NCBI GenBank assembly: GCA_039621445.1
Contig: CP154954.1
Location: forward strand, 2,046,001 to 2,110,000
Reading direction: 5' to 3'
Length of the DNA stretch: 64,000 nucleotides
Source of the DNA: Euglena gracilis
Taxonomy: Eukaryota; Euglenida; Euglenophyceae; Euglenales
Of the stretch, positions 9,561 to 18,939 are shown one piece after another (position 1 is the first letter of the stretch; each line of letters begins with the position of its first letter). The translations under genes and the position numbers were made by a program. The notes beneath the pieces are model-generated. The model worked only from the letters and a program-made list of their open reading frames with translations. It made no database searches and was not told where the DNA came from.

Positions 9561-9826
9561 TTTCTTGAGAAAAATGACAAAACCGGCCAAAACTCAAGCC
9601 AGGTGCATCGGTCGAATGAATTTTCAAGACAGGCGTGCGGGCCCAGACGAAATAGGTTTTTATAAATCAAAAAAACGTCAAAAGTACCCCCGTACTGCCT
9701 AACCTCCAATGGTCGGGCCGACCAATGGTCGGGTCGACCGAGGTCGGTACGACCTCCAGGATCCTCATAGCCAATTATCCGCCCGGGGCCCAAAGGGCCG
9801 AATCGACTTCACTGCTCCTTGTTGTA

Positions 9827-9897
9827 CCCCCCCCCCTCCATTGTCCACCGACCTGCTCCCCGGAGGCCCGATCGGACAATAGGGGGGGGGGACAATT
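9827..9897. repeat. TTTATTGTCC fold-back core, copy 2
   Basis: CCATTGTCCACCGACCTG, a CCCCGGAGGCCCGATCGGAC centre and GACAATAGGGGG form an imperfect palindrome like that at 8046-8125. The following words GGGGCTTAAAAGTCGGC and AGAGTGGGT (9900-9945) recur at 14720-14765, a separate dispersed family. Confidence 0.65.
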
Positions 9898-9949
9898 GGG
9901 GGCTTAAAAGTCGGCTCGACCCATCAGCACATCAGAGTGGGTGTTTCGC

Positions 9950-11314
9950 CGACCAACCGGCCGACTGCTCCTCCCCTCCCAGCGTCATTGCACAAGTGTC
10001 AGGACACTTTCGTAAAGGATGCTCCAAACCAACGCCAAATGGATGTTGTGGAGGTGCTATTTTGAGCATGTGAACGAAAAAAAGCTTATTTTAGGTGGGA
10101 ACAGTAAGGAGGAAGGAGCTCATCCCCGGGGCCAGAGGGTGGGAATAATAAAGGGGGGGCGTGGTTTGGGTCATGGGGTGGGGTGACAGCATGAACACCA
10201 CAATTTCTGTGTCCACCAAACCAGATTTTTGGTGAAAAAATCCATAAATCAGGAATCCCACCTGTGACTTTGGCGCCAAATTCGGAATCACCAACCCAAA
10301 TTTGAAAAATTCATGTGTCAATGCTGGGGAATCTGTCTGAAAATTTATCAAAGGGGGGAACACTCGGGGGGGGGGGGAACAGCTCCATGGGGGTATGGCA
10401 AAATTTGGTCCAGCCCGGGAGGTTTGGCACGTCTGACGAGGACTCTCGGCCACCATGGAAGTGGGAGGTCCCCATTTTGCCACAACAAGGGGGTCACACC
10501 TCCAAGGGTGTGTCTGTCGCAGCGGAGAGCCAAACTTTCCAAAGGAAATTTTGTTGGTGTGGTTGGTGTGGTTCGGCATGCCGTGCCGAGGGGGTCGGTC
10601 GACCATGGTGGGTTCCCATTTTGCCGAGCCGTTTCAACCCCATTGAATTTTCCAAAAAGGCGCGTGAAAACGCGATTTTTGGGCCTTTTTCAAGCCTTTT
10701 TATTTCACTCGACCCCAAGGGGGGGCTCCCAGCCCGAATTTGGGCTGCTGGCTGGATTTGAGCTGCTGGCTGGCTGGACCACCCCCAGGGGATGTGGTCC
10801 CCTTCGGCTTAAGAAAACCCCTGGGTGAGATGAACGTTCCTTTTCAAAGAAAAAATCAACGTTTTTTTCAAAAAAGAAAACAGGGTTTTATGGTGCTTTT
10901 TTTACACGTTTTTGTTTCAAAAGAACAGAAAAACATGCGAGCTCCACCCCCCTCGGGGGGGGGGGGGCAGGGTAAATGAGGGGTGGTTCTGGGGGGGGGG
11001 CAGACCACCCCCTTTTTTAAAAAAAAAAAACCACAAAAAACCAAAATAAAAACAATTTTTGTTTTTCGACATATACCCCCAATGGCATTTTCTTTTCTCA
11101 AAAAAAAACATGATTTTAAAACTTCGTTTTATGGGCTGGCTGACGGCGTGACAGCATCTGGGTGGACCAGTTCCAAATTTGGTGCAAATTCTAATTTGGT
11201 GTAATTTTGAAAGGTCAAATGCCTAATTTCATGTGCTAACTGACTGCCTGGGGGGGACCCAAGGGCAGGACCCTTTCAATTGAAGGTACCCCCCCCTTTA
11301 TTTGATCCCCCCCC
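9950..11314. other. Gene-free stretch
   Basis: Open frames of up to 171 codons occur on both strands at 10091-10828, but they overlap each other, are G- and P-rich and show no domain. Local direct repeats include CCATTTTGCC and TTGGTGTGG. Poly-A/T and a G-run block fill 10850-11120. Confidence 0.4.
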
Positions 11315-11789
11315 TTACCATGCCCCCCCCCATACCCCCCCCCTTTATTGTCCCCCCCCCTTTATTGTCCCTGGGCCCCGGCCGACGGGGGGTTTTTTTG
11401 GCCCGGCCAATGAAATTCCTTTGGTACCCCTTTATTGTCCCCCCCCCTTTATTGTCCGGTCGGGCCTCCCGGGGGCAGGTCGGCGGGACAATAAAGGGGG
11501 GGGGTATTGTACCCCCCCCCCCTAGGAGCCATTTTTGAGGGGGGGGTACATTATGGGGGGGTACATTATGGGGGGGGGTCCCTCAGAGTGGGGGGGTACA
11601 GAGATTTTTTAGCCCATTTTCTTGCGTCCTCCGATGGCGGCCGGAAATATAAGATCCGCCGAATTTTCACCGACCCGAAAAAAATCTTCCGGCCGCCTTC
11701 GGCGGCCAGTTTTTGGTCAAAATTTTTCGGGGGGTCGGAGGGGGGGGTAAATTATGGGGGGGGTACAATATGGGGGGGGGGCATGGTAA
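11315..11789. mobile_element. TA-flanked fold-back element with CCATGCCCCC termini
   Basis: The left end is TTA-CCATGCCCCCCCC and the right end GGGGGGGGCATGG-TAA. A TA dinucleotide flanks the same CCATGCCCC terminus on both sides, as also seen at 17163-17471. TA duplication is typical of Tc1/mariner-type elements; that assignment is inference. The interior holds TTTATTGTCCCCCC modules, a reversed copy of the 8046 core (about 11440-11510) and TACATTATGGGGGG modules. There is no transposase ORF. Confidence 0.6.
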
Positions 11790-11925
11790 TTGAGCATTTG
11801 GGTCCGGGGAAAGCTTTTTTTTCATGCGCCGAGGCGCGGAAATTTTTTTTGTAAAGGAATTTTTGACCCCCCTTATTTGACCCCCCCTTATTTGAGCATT
11901 TGGGGGGTCCGTTGGCCCGTGGGTG
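11790..11925. repeat. TTGAGCATTTGGGTCCGGG family, copy 1
   Basis: The block starts AATTGAGCATTTGGGTCCGG, contains a hairpin CATGCGCCGAGGCGCGGAAA, then two TTATTTGACCCCCC modules and a second TTTGAGCATTTGG. The homologous block lies at 15505-15690. Confidence 0.7.
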
Positions 11926-12440
11926 TGCTCAAAAAAGGGGGGGGTACCCAGGGGGGTTGGTACGCCATGGCGAGGGGGTCCGAATGGGGGGGGGGGAGGG
12001 GGGAAATGGCCGGAAAATGGCGTGGCGAGGGGGTCTCGGATGGGGGGGGAGGGGTGTACCATGGTTGCACAATGAAAAATGTGTTGGGTGGCGTGGCGAG
12101 GGGGTCCGGCTAGGGGGGGGGGGAGGGGGGGTAAATGGCGTGGCGAGGCCCTCGGAGAGGGGGAGGGGAGGGGGAGGGGGGGGGTCCCGTGGAGAGGTCC
12201 CACGGTCAATTGGGGGGGGGTAATTCGGTGGCTTTCAAATTTTGAATGACACCTGCAAATTCTAAATTTTGAGTGGCTTGGTGCCCAATTTTTTTCATGA
12301 TTTTCGGTTGCAAACCCCCACGGGTTGGTGCGGGCCACGGGGGGGGGGGGGTCACGGGGGAAGTCACTTTGGAGGTTGTCGGGAGGCAGCATCAATGACC
12401 AACAAAAAGAAAGGTTGAAGTGATGAAGGGTGATTCACCG
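11926..12440. other. Gene-free G-run array
   Basis: Repeated GGCGTGGCGAGGGGGTCCG words are separated by G runs (about 11965, 12015, 12090, 12135), followed by a reverse copy of the GTGACCCCCC family (12330-12400). Confidence 0.5.
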
Positions 12441-12447
12441 TATGAAA

Positions 12448-12600
12448 ATGAAACCGTGTTTGGGCCGATTTCGAGACTTTAAAAGTCTTAAATCTTCGCC
12501 CAAACACGGTTTCTGATACGAAAACTGTGTCCAGAACGCCGGTTCGGGCGTGAAGCCGTGTTCCAGAACGCCAGTTCTGGCGGCAGAAATGTGTGAAGGT
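12448..12600. repeat. CGTGTTTGGGCCGATTTCGAG family, copy 1
   Basis: CCGTGTTTGGGCCGATTTCG, AGACTTTAAAAGTCTTAAAT and CGCCCAAACACGG form a fold-back of about 60 bp around the palindrome GACTTTAAAAGTC. It is followed by two imperfect copies of GTGTCCAGAACGCCGGTTC-like words. The first 60 bp recur at 15712-15775. Confidence 0.75.
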
Positions 12601-13440
12601 CGTTGGGCCACAATTCCACCCCGCGTCCCCCCCGCGCCCCCCCCGCGCCCCCCCCCCCCCCCCCCCCCCCCCCCGCGTCCCGAACCACCCCTGAATGTTA
12701 CACCATTGAGGAATTGGCTTCAACCACATGGCTGGCCGACGGCGTGCTCCCCCATCTACGAGGTCCCTCACAGGGCCTCTACGAGGGCCACATTTTTCGG
12801 CCAAAATCATGGGAGATTTGTTCAGATGACCAAAGTCTTACACTTCTTCCCGCTCAATGTATGTATCATGCTTGTGCTTACCAACCGGGGGGGGGGAGGG
12901 GGGGTGGGTGCTATAGGGTGCCTGCCCCTAGCAGGCACACCAGGGGATAGGGGTCCTGGGGGGACCCAGAAAATTTTCATTGAAAATGGCCTTTTCCAGG
13001 CCCCGGCGCCTTCGGCGCGGGGTCGGATGCCTATAAGGGCAGGCCCCCCAAATACCCCCCCCTATTTGGGGGTCGGAGGGTGCTATGGGGTAGCTGGGGG
13101 GGGGGCCCCGGGGGGGTTTTTGGGTCCGGGGCCCCTTTTTCCCCGAGGCCCTCCCCCCTTATTTGGGCCCTCCATTGGGGGGGGGTTTTGGCCCGTGGGG
13201 GGTTGCCCGTGGGGCTCGGGGGGAGGGGGGGTTGGGGGGGGGGGGGGGGGTAAGGGGTGGGGGGGGGGGATGGGGGGGGGCAGAGGGGGTCCCCTGGGGT
13301 GGCGGGGGGCGGTGGGTGGTCCCCAGGGGGGTGGGGGGGGGGGGGGGGGGGGGGGGGTCGGGGGGGTAGAGGGGGAGGGGGGAGGGGGGTTTGGACCCTG
13401 GGTTTGGGGGGGGTTGGCTGAACTTGGGCCCCTATGAAAT
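12601..13440. other. C- and G-homopolymer stretch without a gene
   Basis: Long C runs (12625-12675) and G runs (13150-13400) open proline- and glycine-rich frames on both strands. These are composition artefacts. A CCGGCGCCTTCGGCGCGG hairpin lies at about 13001-13019. Confidence 0.55.
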
Positions 13441-13453
13441 CCCCCACGGTTTT

Positions 13454-13687
13454 TCATGACGGTGCAGACGGTGCCTTTGCGGGGGGGGGTGTCGCCTTTC
13501 CAGGGTCCTCTGCCAGGAACACGATGTGCGTTTCGCTTTCGTCATCTGATGAATTCACGTGGCTGTCAACCCGTGAGGTCTCCGTGCCCCCGCGTTTTTC
13601 ACCACCCCTGCTTTCCTCCATGGTGCTTTGTCACGTGCTCCCAATCACGGGCTCCGAGGGCCACTTTTTCTTCTTTGCTTCCACCAT
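13454..13687 (-). pseudogene. Acidic 78-codon frame with one in-frame TGA
   Basis: An ATG at 13687 opens MVEAKKKKWPSEPVIGST. A TGA follows, and the same frame resumes QSTMEESRGGEKRGG, SRVDSHVNSSDDESETHIVF and LAEDPGKATPPPAKAPSAPS before a normal stop. Composition (lysine-rich start, Ser/Asp/Glu middle, Pro/Ala tail) is protein-like, with no homopolymer shadow except three prolines over a C run. An ATG four codons after the TGA could start a 55-residue protein. I do not recognise the family. Reading the TGA as sense, base-call error, or a decayed ORF are all possible. Confidence 0.4.
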
Positions 13688-13699
13688 GTTGTTTCCCTT

Positions 13700-14256
13700 G
13701 AATGTCTATGGCCTTTTTTTTTTTGAAGGGCCTTTTGGCCTACCGCGGGGGGGGGGGGGGTGTTGGGGGGTGCGGGGGGGGGGGGTCGTGCTATGGGGTA
13801 GGCACCCGACTAAGCACAAGCCTGGTTGTATTCTGGCCAATGTTCATGATTAAAAACCCATTCTCTCGCTTTTCTTTTACTAATGAGGGTGAAGGATCCA
13901 ATAAGATGGTAAAATACGAGCATGGCCGGAGGTTTTTGTTCAAAGCTCCTGAAAATAAGTGGGTTGTGAAAAAAAAACAAAAAAAAGTGTTCCCCGGTTC
14001 CTCTTTTCAGGGGGGATTTGGGGGTTTCAGCACCATTTCAAAAAACCACCAAACCACTGGGGAGAATATCGTGGGGGGGGTCCAGGGGAGGGAGTGTGTG
14101 GTGCATTATCTTTGAAAGTCTTGGCAGAGAATGGAAGGGCATACCTTAATTGCAGTATCAAGGCGAGAAGAGACAGCTTCCAAACGGGATTGTAGGCGCA
14201 AATAATTCAGGGCTTCATTGTGCTTTCGGATTGCATTCTGTGCATAAATCCTTGCA
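13700..14256. other. Gene-free stretch
   Basis: It contains G runs at 13745-13790 and A-rich filler at 13965-13990. No convincing frame was found. Confidence 0.35.
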
Positions 14257-14407
14257 GAGTATGTTGCCAACACAGAAGGGATTTTGTTATATGAGGGGGG
14301 GGTGCGGGGGGGGGGGCGGAGCCCCCCCGCCTATGCCAAAGTGAGCCACAAAAACGACTTAGCCCCCGAGTATGTTGCCAACACAGAAGGGATTTTGTTA
14401 TTTGAGG
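14257..14407. repeat. 40-bp direct duplication with a 111-bp period
   Basis: GAGTATGTTGCCAACACAGA followed by AGGGATTTTGTTAT is present at 14257 and again at 14368, separated by a G/C-run block. Confidence 0.8.
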
Positions 14408-14689
14408 CTCGGATTGGGGTGGAGGGGGGAGTTTTCTGCCTCTCGTGATGCAGAATGCAGATTGCAGATTGCATTTCTAAAGGATTTTCATGTAATCCCT
14501 GTTTCATTAGTGGTTTTTTACCCCTCCGGACCCCCATCAAGGGCCCACCGACCCCCCCACTGACCAAAGATTTCCATCTGGGGGTGTTTATTTAGGCGTA
14601 AGACACTTATTTGGACCCATTCGGACCATTTCTGGGTGATTTGGGCCCGCCACAGACCATGTTTATGACCGCCGACTAGCCACCGACTA

Positions 14690-14890
14690 GTTTGCATTGG
14701 ATTTTGTTCATGGGGGGGGGGCTTAAAAGTCGGCGGTTTTGACCCGTTAGTACATTAGAGTGGGTAGTCGGCCGACTAGTTGGCCGACAACCCACTACCC
14801 CCCACCCCTGTCTCGCCGACTAGCAACCGACTAGGCCTAGTCGGCGGACCAATTGGGTAGTTGGCCGACTAGTCGGCCGACTACCCACTA
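14690..14890. repeat. Cluster of CCGACTAGTCGG palindromes
   Basis: Variants of GTCGGCCGACTAG and CCGACTAGT occur about eight times, many as perfect 10-14 bp palindromes, separated by CCCACTACCCCCC. The words GGGGCTTAAAAGTCGGC and AGAGTGGGT link it to 9895-9945. Confidence 0.75.
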
Positions 14891-14949
14891 CCCCCCCCCC
14901 CCAGTCTACCGCCTTGCGCCGCAACCCCGCCCGCGACCCATACACCCCC

Positions 14950-15030
14950 CATGATGGCCATCATGACCATGCCATCATGACCCATGATGGCCATCATGAG
15001 CAATGATGGCCATCATGACCTCATGGACAT
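14950..15030. repeat. Tandem ATGATGGCCATCAT palindromes
   Basis: Three copies of the perfect palindrome ATGATGGCCATCAT lie in tandem with spacers of the same letters (CATGACCATGCCATC and similar). A run of self-complementary words this dense can fold into several cruciforms. Confidence 0.85.
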
Positions 15031-15035
15031 CATGG

Positions 15036-15504
15036 GTCAAAAAAGTCGAAAAAAATCGAACAATTTTTTTTGTTGCCTCCCGAACCCAGAAACAATGTTT
15101 TTGGGCCGAAAATGAGAGTTTTTCGACCCGCTAGCGCCCCGTTTTGGGCTGTCAACCCACTCACTTCTGGTCATTTTTGGGTCAAAAAAGTCCAAACAAT
15201 CGAAATTTTTTTTTCGCTCAAAGCGCTGTTTTTTGTTGGCTATCCAGGCCCGGATAAGGTGTATTGTGAGCCAAAAATGAGTGTTTCTTCACCCCGGGGC
15301 CCTGTTTCGGGCACAAAACCTTTGCATTTCCGTCAACAGAGCTCCATGGAGTGCGCCGGTTTACATGGGGGTGTCAATGAAGGGGTGGGTGAGCGCTTAT
15401 TAAGAGCTCAGCACCATTCAAAACCTGGTTACCCCGGCCAATGGCCAATGAGCCTGACAATGACAATACCCCCCCCCTTTATTTGACCCCCTTAACAATA
15501 CCCC
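15036..15504. other. Gene-free stretch with a GGGTCAAAAAAGTC direct repeat
   Basis: The words ATGGGTCAAAAAAGTC..AAAATCGAA (15027-15060) and TTGGGTCAAAAAAGTCCAAA (15177-15200) start two diverged copies of a ~150-bp unit. No gene was seen. Confidence 0.45.
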
Positions 15505-15690
15505 CCTTAATTGAGCATTTGGGTCCGGGAATTTTTTTTTCATGTGCCAAAGGCGCCGAAAATTTTTTTTGCCCTATTCTAAAGGAATTTTCGACCCCCC
15601 CCTTATTTGACCCCCCCCCCTTATTTGAGCCGAAGAATATTTGAGCATTGGGGTTTCCTTTGGCCCGTTGGGTGGCAGAATTTTTTATTT
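15505..15690. repeat. TTGAGCATTTGGGTCCGGG family, copy 2
   Basis: Same order of words as 11790-11925: AATTGAGCATTTGGGTCCGG, TTTTCATGTGCCAAAGGCGC with CGAAAATTTTT, two TTATTTGACCCCCC modules, TTTGAGCATTGGGG and TTTGGCCCGT. Confidence 0.7.
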
Positions 15691-15711
15691 TTGAAAAGTG
15701 TTCTGCGCAGA

Positions 15712-15880
15712 AACGTGTTTGGGCCGATTTCGAGACTTTAAAAGTCTTAAATCTTCGCCCAAAACACGGTTTCAAACAAGAACAGTGTTTTGGGCCAAGG
15801 TTTTAGGGGGTCCCAGGGGGGACCGCGGCGCCTTCGGCGCCGCGGTCCCCGCCCCTGGGCTCCCCCTAACTCTTGGCCCA
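15712..15880. repeat. CGTGTTTGGGCCGATTTCGAG family, copy 2, with GC hairpin
   Basis: CGTGTTTGGGCCGATTTCGA, GACTTTAAAAGTC and CGCCCAAAACACGG match 12448-12510. The centre at 15820-15845 is the near-perfect hairpin ACCGCGGCGCCTTCGGCGCC, mirrored by GCGGTCC. The block is flanked by GTTTTGGGCCAAGG and CTTGGCCCAAAC, so the whole is one fold-back of about 170 bp. Confidence 0.75.
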
Positions 15881-15909
15881 AACACAAGGCAATGAAAATT
15901 GCAGATTAT

Positions 15910-16175
15910 CACCATGACCCTGGCACCTTCGCGAGCGACAAGATCCCGGGTTTCTGAATCACCTCCTTTTGACCCCCAACTCCTTGCCAGACCCGAGTTA
16001 TTCACCCGCGAAGGGGTCCAAACTGGGTAGGATAGCCAACACCCCTAGTTTCGACTCTGTCATTTCCGCGGTGAGATCTTCGGTCAAAGATGGGATTATA
16101 TATCTCAAGAAAACGTACATTATTTCCAGAAGTGTCGGCCAGACGAAATGGACCCCCGGAGGCCTTCTGGGCGTT
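15910..16175 (-). repeat. Diverged reverse copy of the dispersed ~1 kb unit
   Basis: The words GAATCACCTCCTTTTGACC, AACTCCTTGCCAGACCCGAG, TTATTCACC, CTCAAGAAAACGTACA and GGACCCCCGGAGGCC align in order with the reverse strand of 6770-6935. The family therefore exists outside the palindrome in at least two ages. Confidence 0.75.
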
Positions 16176-16598
16176 TTTTGGGGGGGGGGTTCATTGTGGG
16201 CTGTTTTGAGCACATTTGGGCATCTCTAAAGCACTTCAGGACATTTTGGGCAATTTTGGCCACTTCGGGCCGGTTTTGGCCCAATTTGGGTTACTTCGGG
16301 CTTATGTTGGCTGTTTTTGGACCGTTTGCCCATTTTGGACCATTTTGAATTATTTTGGGCCATTTCAGCCATTTTGGGGTGAAATTCTGAAATTTGGGGT
16401 TGGTGATTCCTCCTTTGGTGCAGAACTCCCAACTTCATTCCTATGGTTTCATTTCCCCCCCAAATTTTGGGGGTTGGAGATTCCTAATTCCATGACAAAA
16501 CGGGCCAAAAACAAGGAAAACGTGCATTAACGCCCCCCCCCGATAATTTCCGATTTTTCCGGACGCAATATCCGATATCCATCCTTGGATCGCTTTTC
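16176..16598. other. Gene-free stretch of GGCCATTTTGGGC-like words
   Basis: TTTTGG, GGGC and CATTTTGGACC words repeat irregularly every 15-30 bp (16195-16380), echoing the GGCCCAAAATGGCC blocks of the dispersed unit. Confidence 0.4.
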
Positions 16599-16618
16599 AT
16601 GTTTGTTTTCTCACACAG

Positions 16619-16811
16619 TCACTCTTGTATGGGCCAAGGTGACAGTTTGCTGAAACGCATTGACTCAAAGGAAGGATCATGCGACAAACTTGTTGACAAG
16701 TATGCAATGGGCCCGGGAAACAGCTCATTTTTTCAATTTTTGCCATGCTCGGACAGTACAGGAGACTGCTTTTGTTACTTTTGGGGCCACCCCAACCCAC
16801 CAATTGGGTGG
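16619..16811 (+). CDS. Candidate exon, cysteine-rich, function unknown
   Basis: After a CTCACACAG acceptor the frame reads HSCMGQGDSLLKRIDSKEGS, then CDKLVDKYAMGPGN and CSDSTGDCFCYFWGHPNPP. A GT (GTGGAA) at 16812 closes it in phase 0. Codon use and the absence of homopolymer shadow favour coding. The Cys cluster C-x6-C-x-C suggests an extracellular or metal-binding fold, but I recognise no family. The frame stays open upstream to an ATG at 16599, so a first exon starting there is also possible. No neighbouring exon on this strand can be joined with confidence. Confidence 0.4.
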
Positions 16812-17162
16812 GTGGAATCTGGGGTGCCCCCGGGCAGTTTTATGGGTCCATGCAGGGGGGGGGGTACTTTCTATCTTTGCCAGCCGAAGCTGCGTCAAGA
16901 ATGATTTTTTCACATGTTTTTTGATGATTGCACAGGATTTATATCTGGTCCTCTAAACGAAGGTACCCCAGTGTCTTTGCTTTGGCCAAGGGATGCTGCC
17001 ACCACCTGAAATCCAAAATATGGATTGCAGAAGGTTGTGTTTGCAATTTTGGATAGTTGACAAGGTTTTTTTTTTGCATTCTTTTGGCTTTTTTTTGCAT
17101 TATTTTGATCTTCTGATTTTTTTAATAATAAAAACACATAATGTTCATTGCAAAGCAATGAG

Positions 17163-17471
17163 TACCATGCCCCCCCCCCAATAAGACATCCCCCATATAA
17201 GACCCCCCCCCCTGGCCGACCAAAGGCTGGCCCTTTGGCCGGGACCGCACCCCCCCTATAACACCCCCACATGTAAGACCCCCCCCGGGATTTTGGCTCC
17301 CGGGAGGCCCCCCGACCTTGCCCCATACCCGGCCAAAGGGTCCGGGCCAGGATTCGCTAAAGGAAATTTGTTGATATCCCCGATCTTGTCCCCCCCCCCC
17401 CCCGATCTTGTCCCATACACGGGCTAGCGTTAGCCGGGGTATGGGGGATGGTGTATGGGGGGGGCATGGTA
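17163..17471. mobile_element. TA-flanked fold-back element with CCATGCCCCC termini, copy 2
   Basis: The left end is GTA-CCATGCCCCCCCC and the right end GGGGGGGGCATGG-TAT, with the same terminus and TA flank as 11315-11789. The interior differs (ATAAGACCCCCC modules, GGCCGACCAAAGGCTGGCC, two GATCTTGTCCC words), so only the termini and the TA target are shared. Confidence 0.6.
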
Positions 17472-17488
17472 TCATGGGATTTTTTTAA

Positions 17489-17698
17489 TTAAAATTCTTT
17501 TCCAATGCATGATTTCGACCATTCCTGCAAGTTGTGGGCCATTATGCCCGAAAATAGTCCAAAAATAAAATTTTCTGCTTCATTTTTTGTTTTGGCATTT
17601 TTGCACCTTTGATGTTCAAAGAACTGTGTAGGATTTGAAATGTTGTTCAGAAATTCTTTCAGGCTGTTCAATGAAGTGCTTTCCACTTTTTGACGTTT
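17489..17698 (-). CDS. Candidate terminal exon, function unknown
   Basis: The frame reads KKRQKVESTSLNSLKEFLNN, then ISNPTQFFEHQRCKNAKTKN, EAENFIFGLFSGIMAHNLQE and WSKSCIGKEF before TAA. Composition is ordinary for a soluble protein and the codons are A/T-rich. It may belong with the minus-strand exon at 18171-18437; the intron would contain the repeat at 17867-18165. The upstream border is uncertain because a stop (TAG) lies just before the GGAAAAAAACG run. I recognise no domain. Confidence 0.4.
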   Translation of the reverse strand, partial: KRQKVESTSLNSLKEFLNNISNPTQFFEHQRCKNAKTKNEAENFIFGLFSGIMAHNLQEWSKSCIGKEF

Positions 17699-17866
17699 TT
17701 TTCCCTAGCTAGCGGACACCCGAGTAGGGAATTTCGGACAAATGAAGATCCCTCCCGGCCAAGTTTTGTTGTCCCTTGCGGACACCTTCCTAAGAACCCC
17801 CCCGGCCACAATTATTGATCCCTGGTGGACGAGAGTTTTAGGCCCTGATAGTCATTTTCATTGAGC

Positions 17867-18165
17867 ACGCTGTATTTTAGTCGTGTGCCGACCCCACCCC
17901 GGGGGGGGGGGCGGTGCCTGCTTGGGCAGGCACTCCAAGGCACAGAAGTCTGACCCCCGGGGACACGGCCAAAAGTGCCCACCAGGCATTCCGGCGCCGA
18001 AGGCGCCAGAGTGCTCATACAAGGCCTTTTTTCAAGGATTATGGCCTATTTTCTGAGGAAAGTTCCTGGGCACAGGCCAAAATCCGACCCCCCCCGGGGG
18101 GGTAGTGCCTGCCTGGGCAGGCACCAAAGGGCACTCCGGACCCCCCTCCCCCCCCCCCCAGGGTT
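17867..18165 (+). repeat. ~300-bp dispersed element, copy 1
   Basis: It starts GCTGTATTTTAGTCGTGTG, CGACCCCACCCCGGGG, continues ACGGCCAAAAGTGCCC, GGCGCCGAAGGCGCC (hairpin), GGCCTATTTTC, CGGGCACAGGCC-like and CCGACCCCCCC, and ends GTAGTGCCTGCCTGGGCAGG, CACTCCGGACCCCC. Copy 2 is at 31434-31725 in the same orientation. Confidence 0.85.
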
Positions 18166-18170
18166 GGTGA

Positions 18171-18437
18171 AAAACAGCCTGACATTGAGCCCCCTTGGCC
18201 ACTTTGTGTGAGACTCGACTGTTAAATGTCTCCCATTCTGGCAAATTTTTGTTGGCTTTATGCCCCAGGATATGTTCAAGTGATGTCTTTGTGCTTGCCA
18301 CACCCTGCCCACACATGATAGAAGTGAACTTTTTTGTGAATGCCCACAATTTTTCAGCATGTGCAAACCCATGTGGGGTTTGACCAAACATTTTAAGAGA
18401 CCAGTCAGTTGCAACAAGGGTTTTTCTTGAGTCGAAG
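18171..18437 (-). CDS. Candidate internal exon, function unknown
   Basis: After a GGGGGGCAG acceptor the frame reads GPFDSRKTLVATDWSLKMFG, QTPHGFAHAEKLWAFTKKFT, SIMCGQGVASTKTSLEHILG, HKANKNLPEWETFNSRVSHK and VAKGAQCQAVFHQ, then meets the poly-C edge of the 17867-18165 repeat. There is no stop for about 90 codons and composition is protein-like. A transposase or similar element protein is possible, but I see no catalytic signature. The 3' border is unclear because no good GT precedes the C run. Confidence 0.45.
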
Positions 18438-18939
18438 GGACCCTGCCCCCCCCCCCCGACCCAGGGTCCAGCCAGCCAACCAGCAACTTATTTTCCAGCC
18501 AGCACCTCCCGACAAATTAAATATTTCTAAAATCAGCATGTTCCCAAAACTACAAAAACTATGTTTTTGGACCTTTTTTTGGAAATAGTGTGAGACAGTT
18601 CAAAATATACACCAATGTTGCAAAATGACCAAATTTATGAAATTTTTCTCAGTCCCCTGCAGCCGAGGTATACATATTCCCAAAACTGCAAATACCGCAA
18701 TTTTTCCGCAATTTTCCCACAATTTTTCCGAAGTCCTCCAACATCAATCCCCCCCCCTGCAAGGTATCCACATCGAGAACTGTGTCCCAGACACCGGTTT
18801 GGGTGTGAGCCGGGGGCCACGTTCTTTTTCAATCAGTTCTCCAAGACAGGATTCCCCCAAAAATGTCCATCAGGGTCAAAAATTCACGGGTCGGGGGGTT
18901 GACTATTCATGTCCCTGGGGGCTCTATAGCACAGTCCAT

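Larger units (their letters stand above)
8268..9646. mobile_element. 1.38 kb element with ~26-bp terminal inverted repeats and subterminal arrays
   Basis: The left end, CTGGGCCCGACGCCTGTCTT followed by GAA, is mirrored at the right end by TTCAAGACAGGCG and GCGGGCCCAG, ending at 9646. Just inside each end is an array of the ~33-bp unit CCGTTAGTGTAAAACGATTT plus CCAAGACAGG, two copies on the left and about five on the right. The unit carries the terminal word CCAAGACAGG, so ends and arrays share sequence. Both arrays finish in ACGGCGTACGTTTTCTTGA. The interior carries the broken ORF at 8720-9323. No target duplication could be recognised, so the superfamily is unassigned. Confidence 0.65.

Noticed and set aside
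10091-10828. 171-codon frames on both strands
   Set aside because: They overlap antisense to each other, show low-complexity composition and match no family I can recognise.
12550-13457. Overlapping 295- and 138-codon Pro/Gly-rich frames
   Set aside because: Open on both strands only because of C and G runs; no conserved motif.
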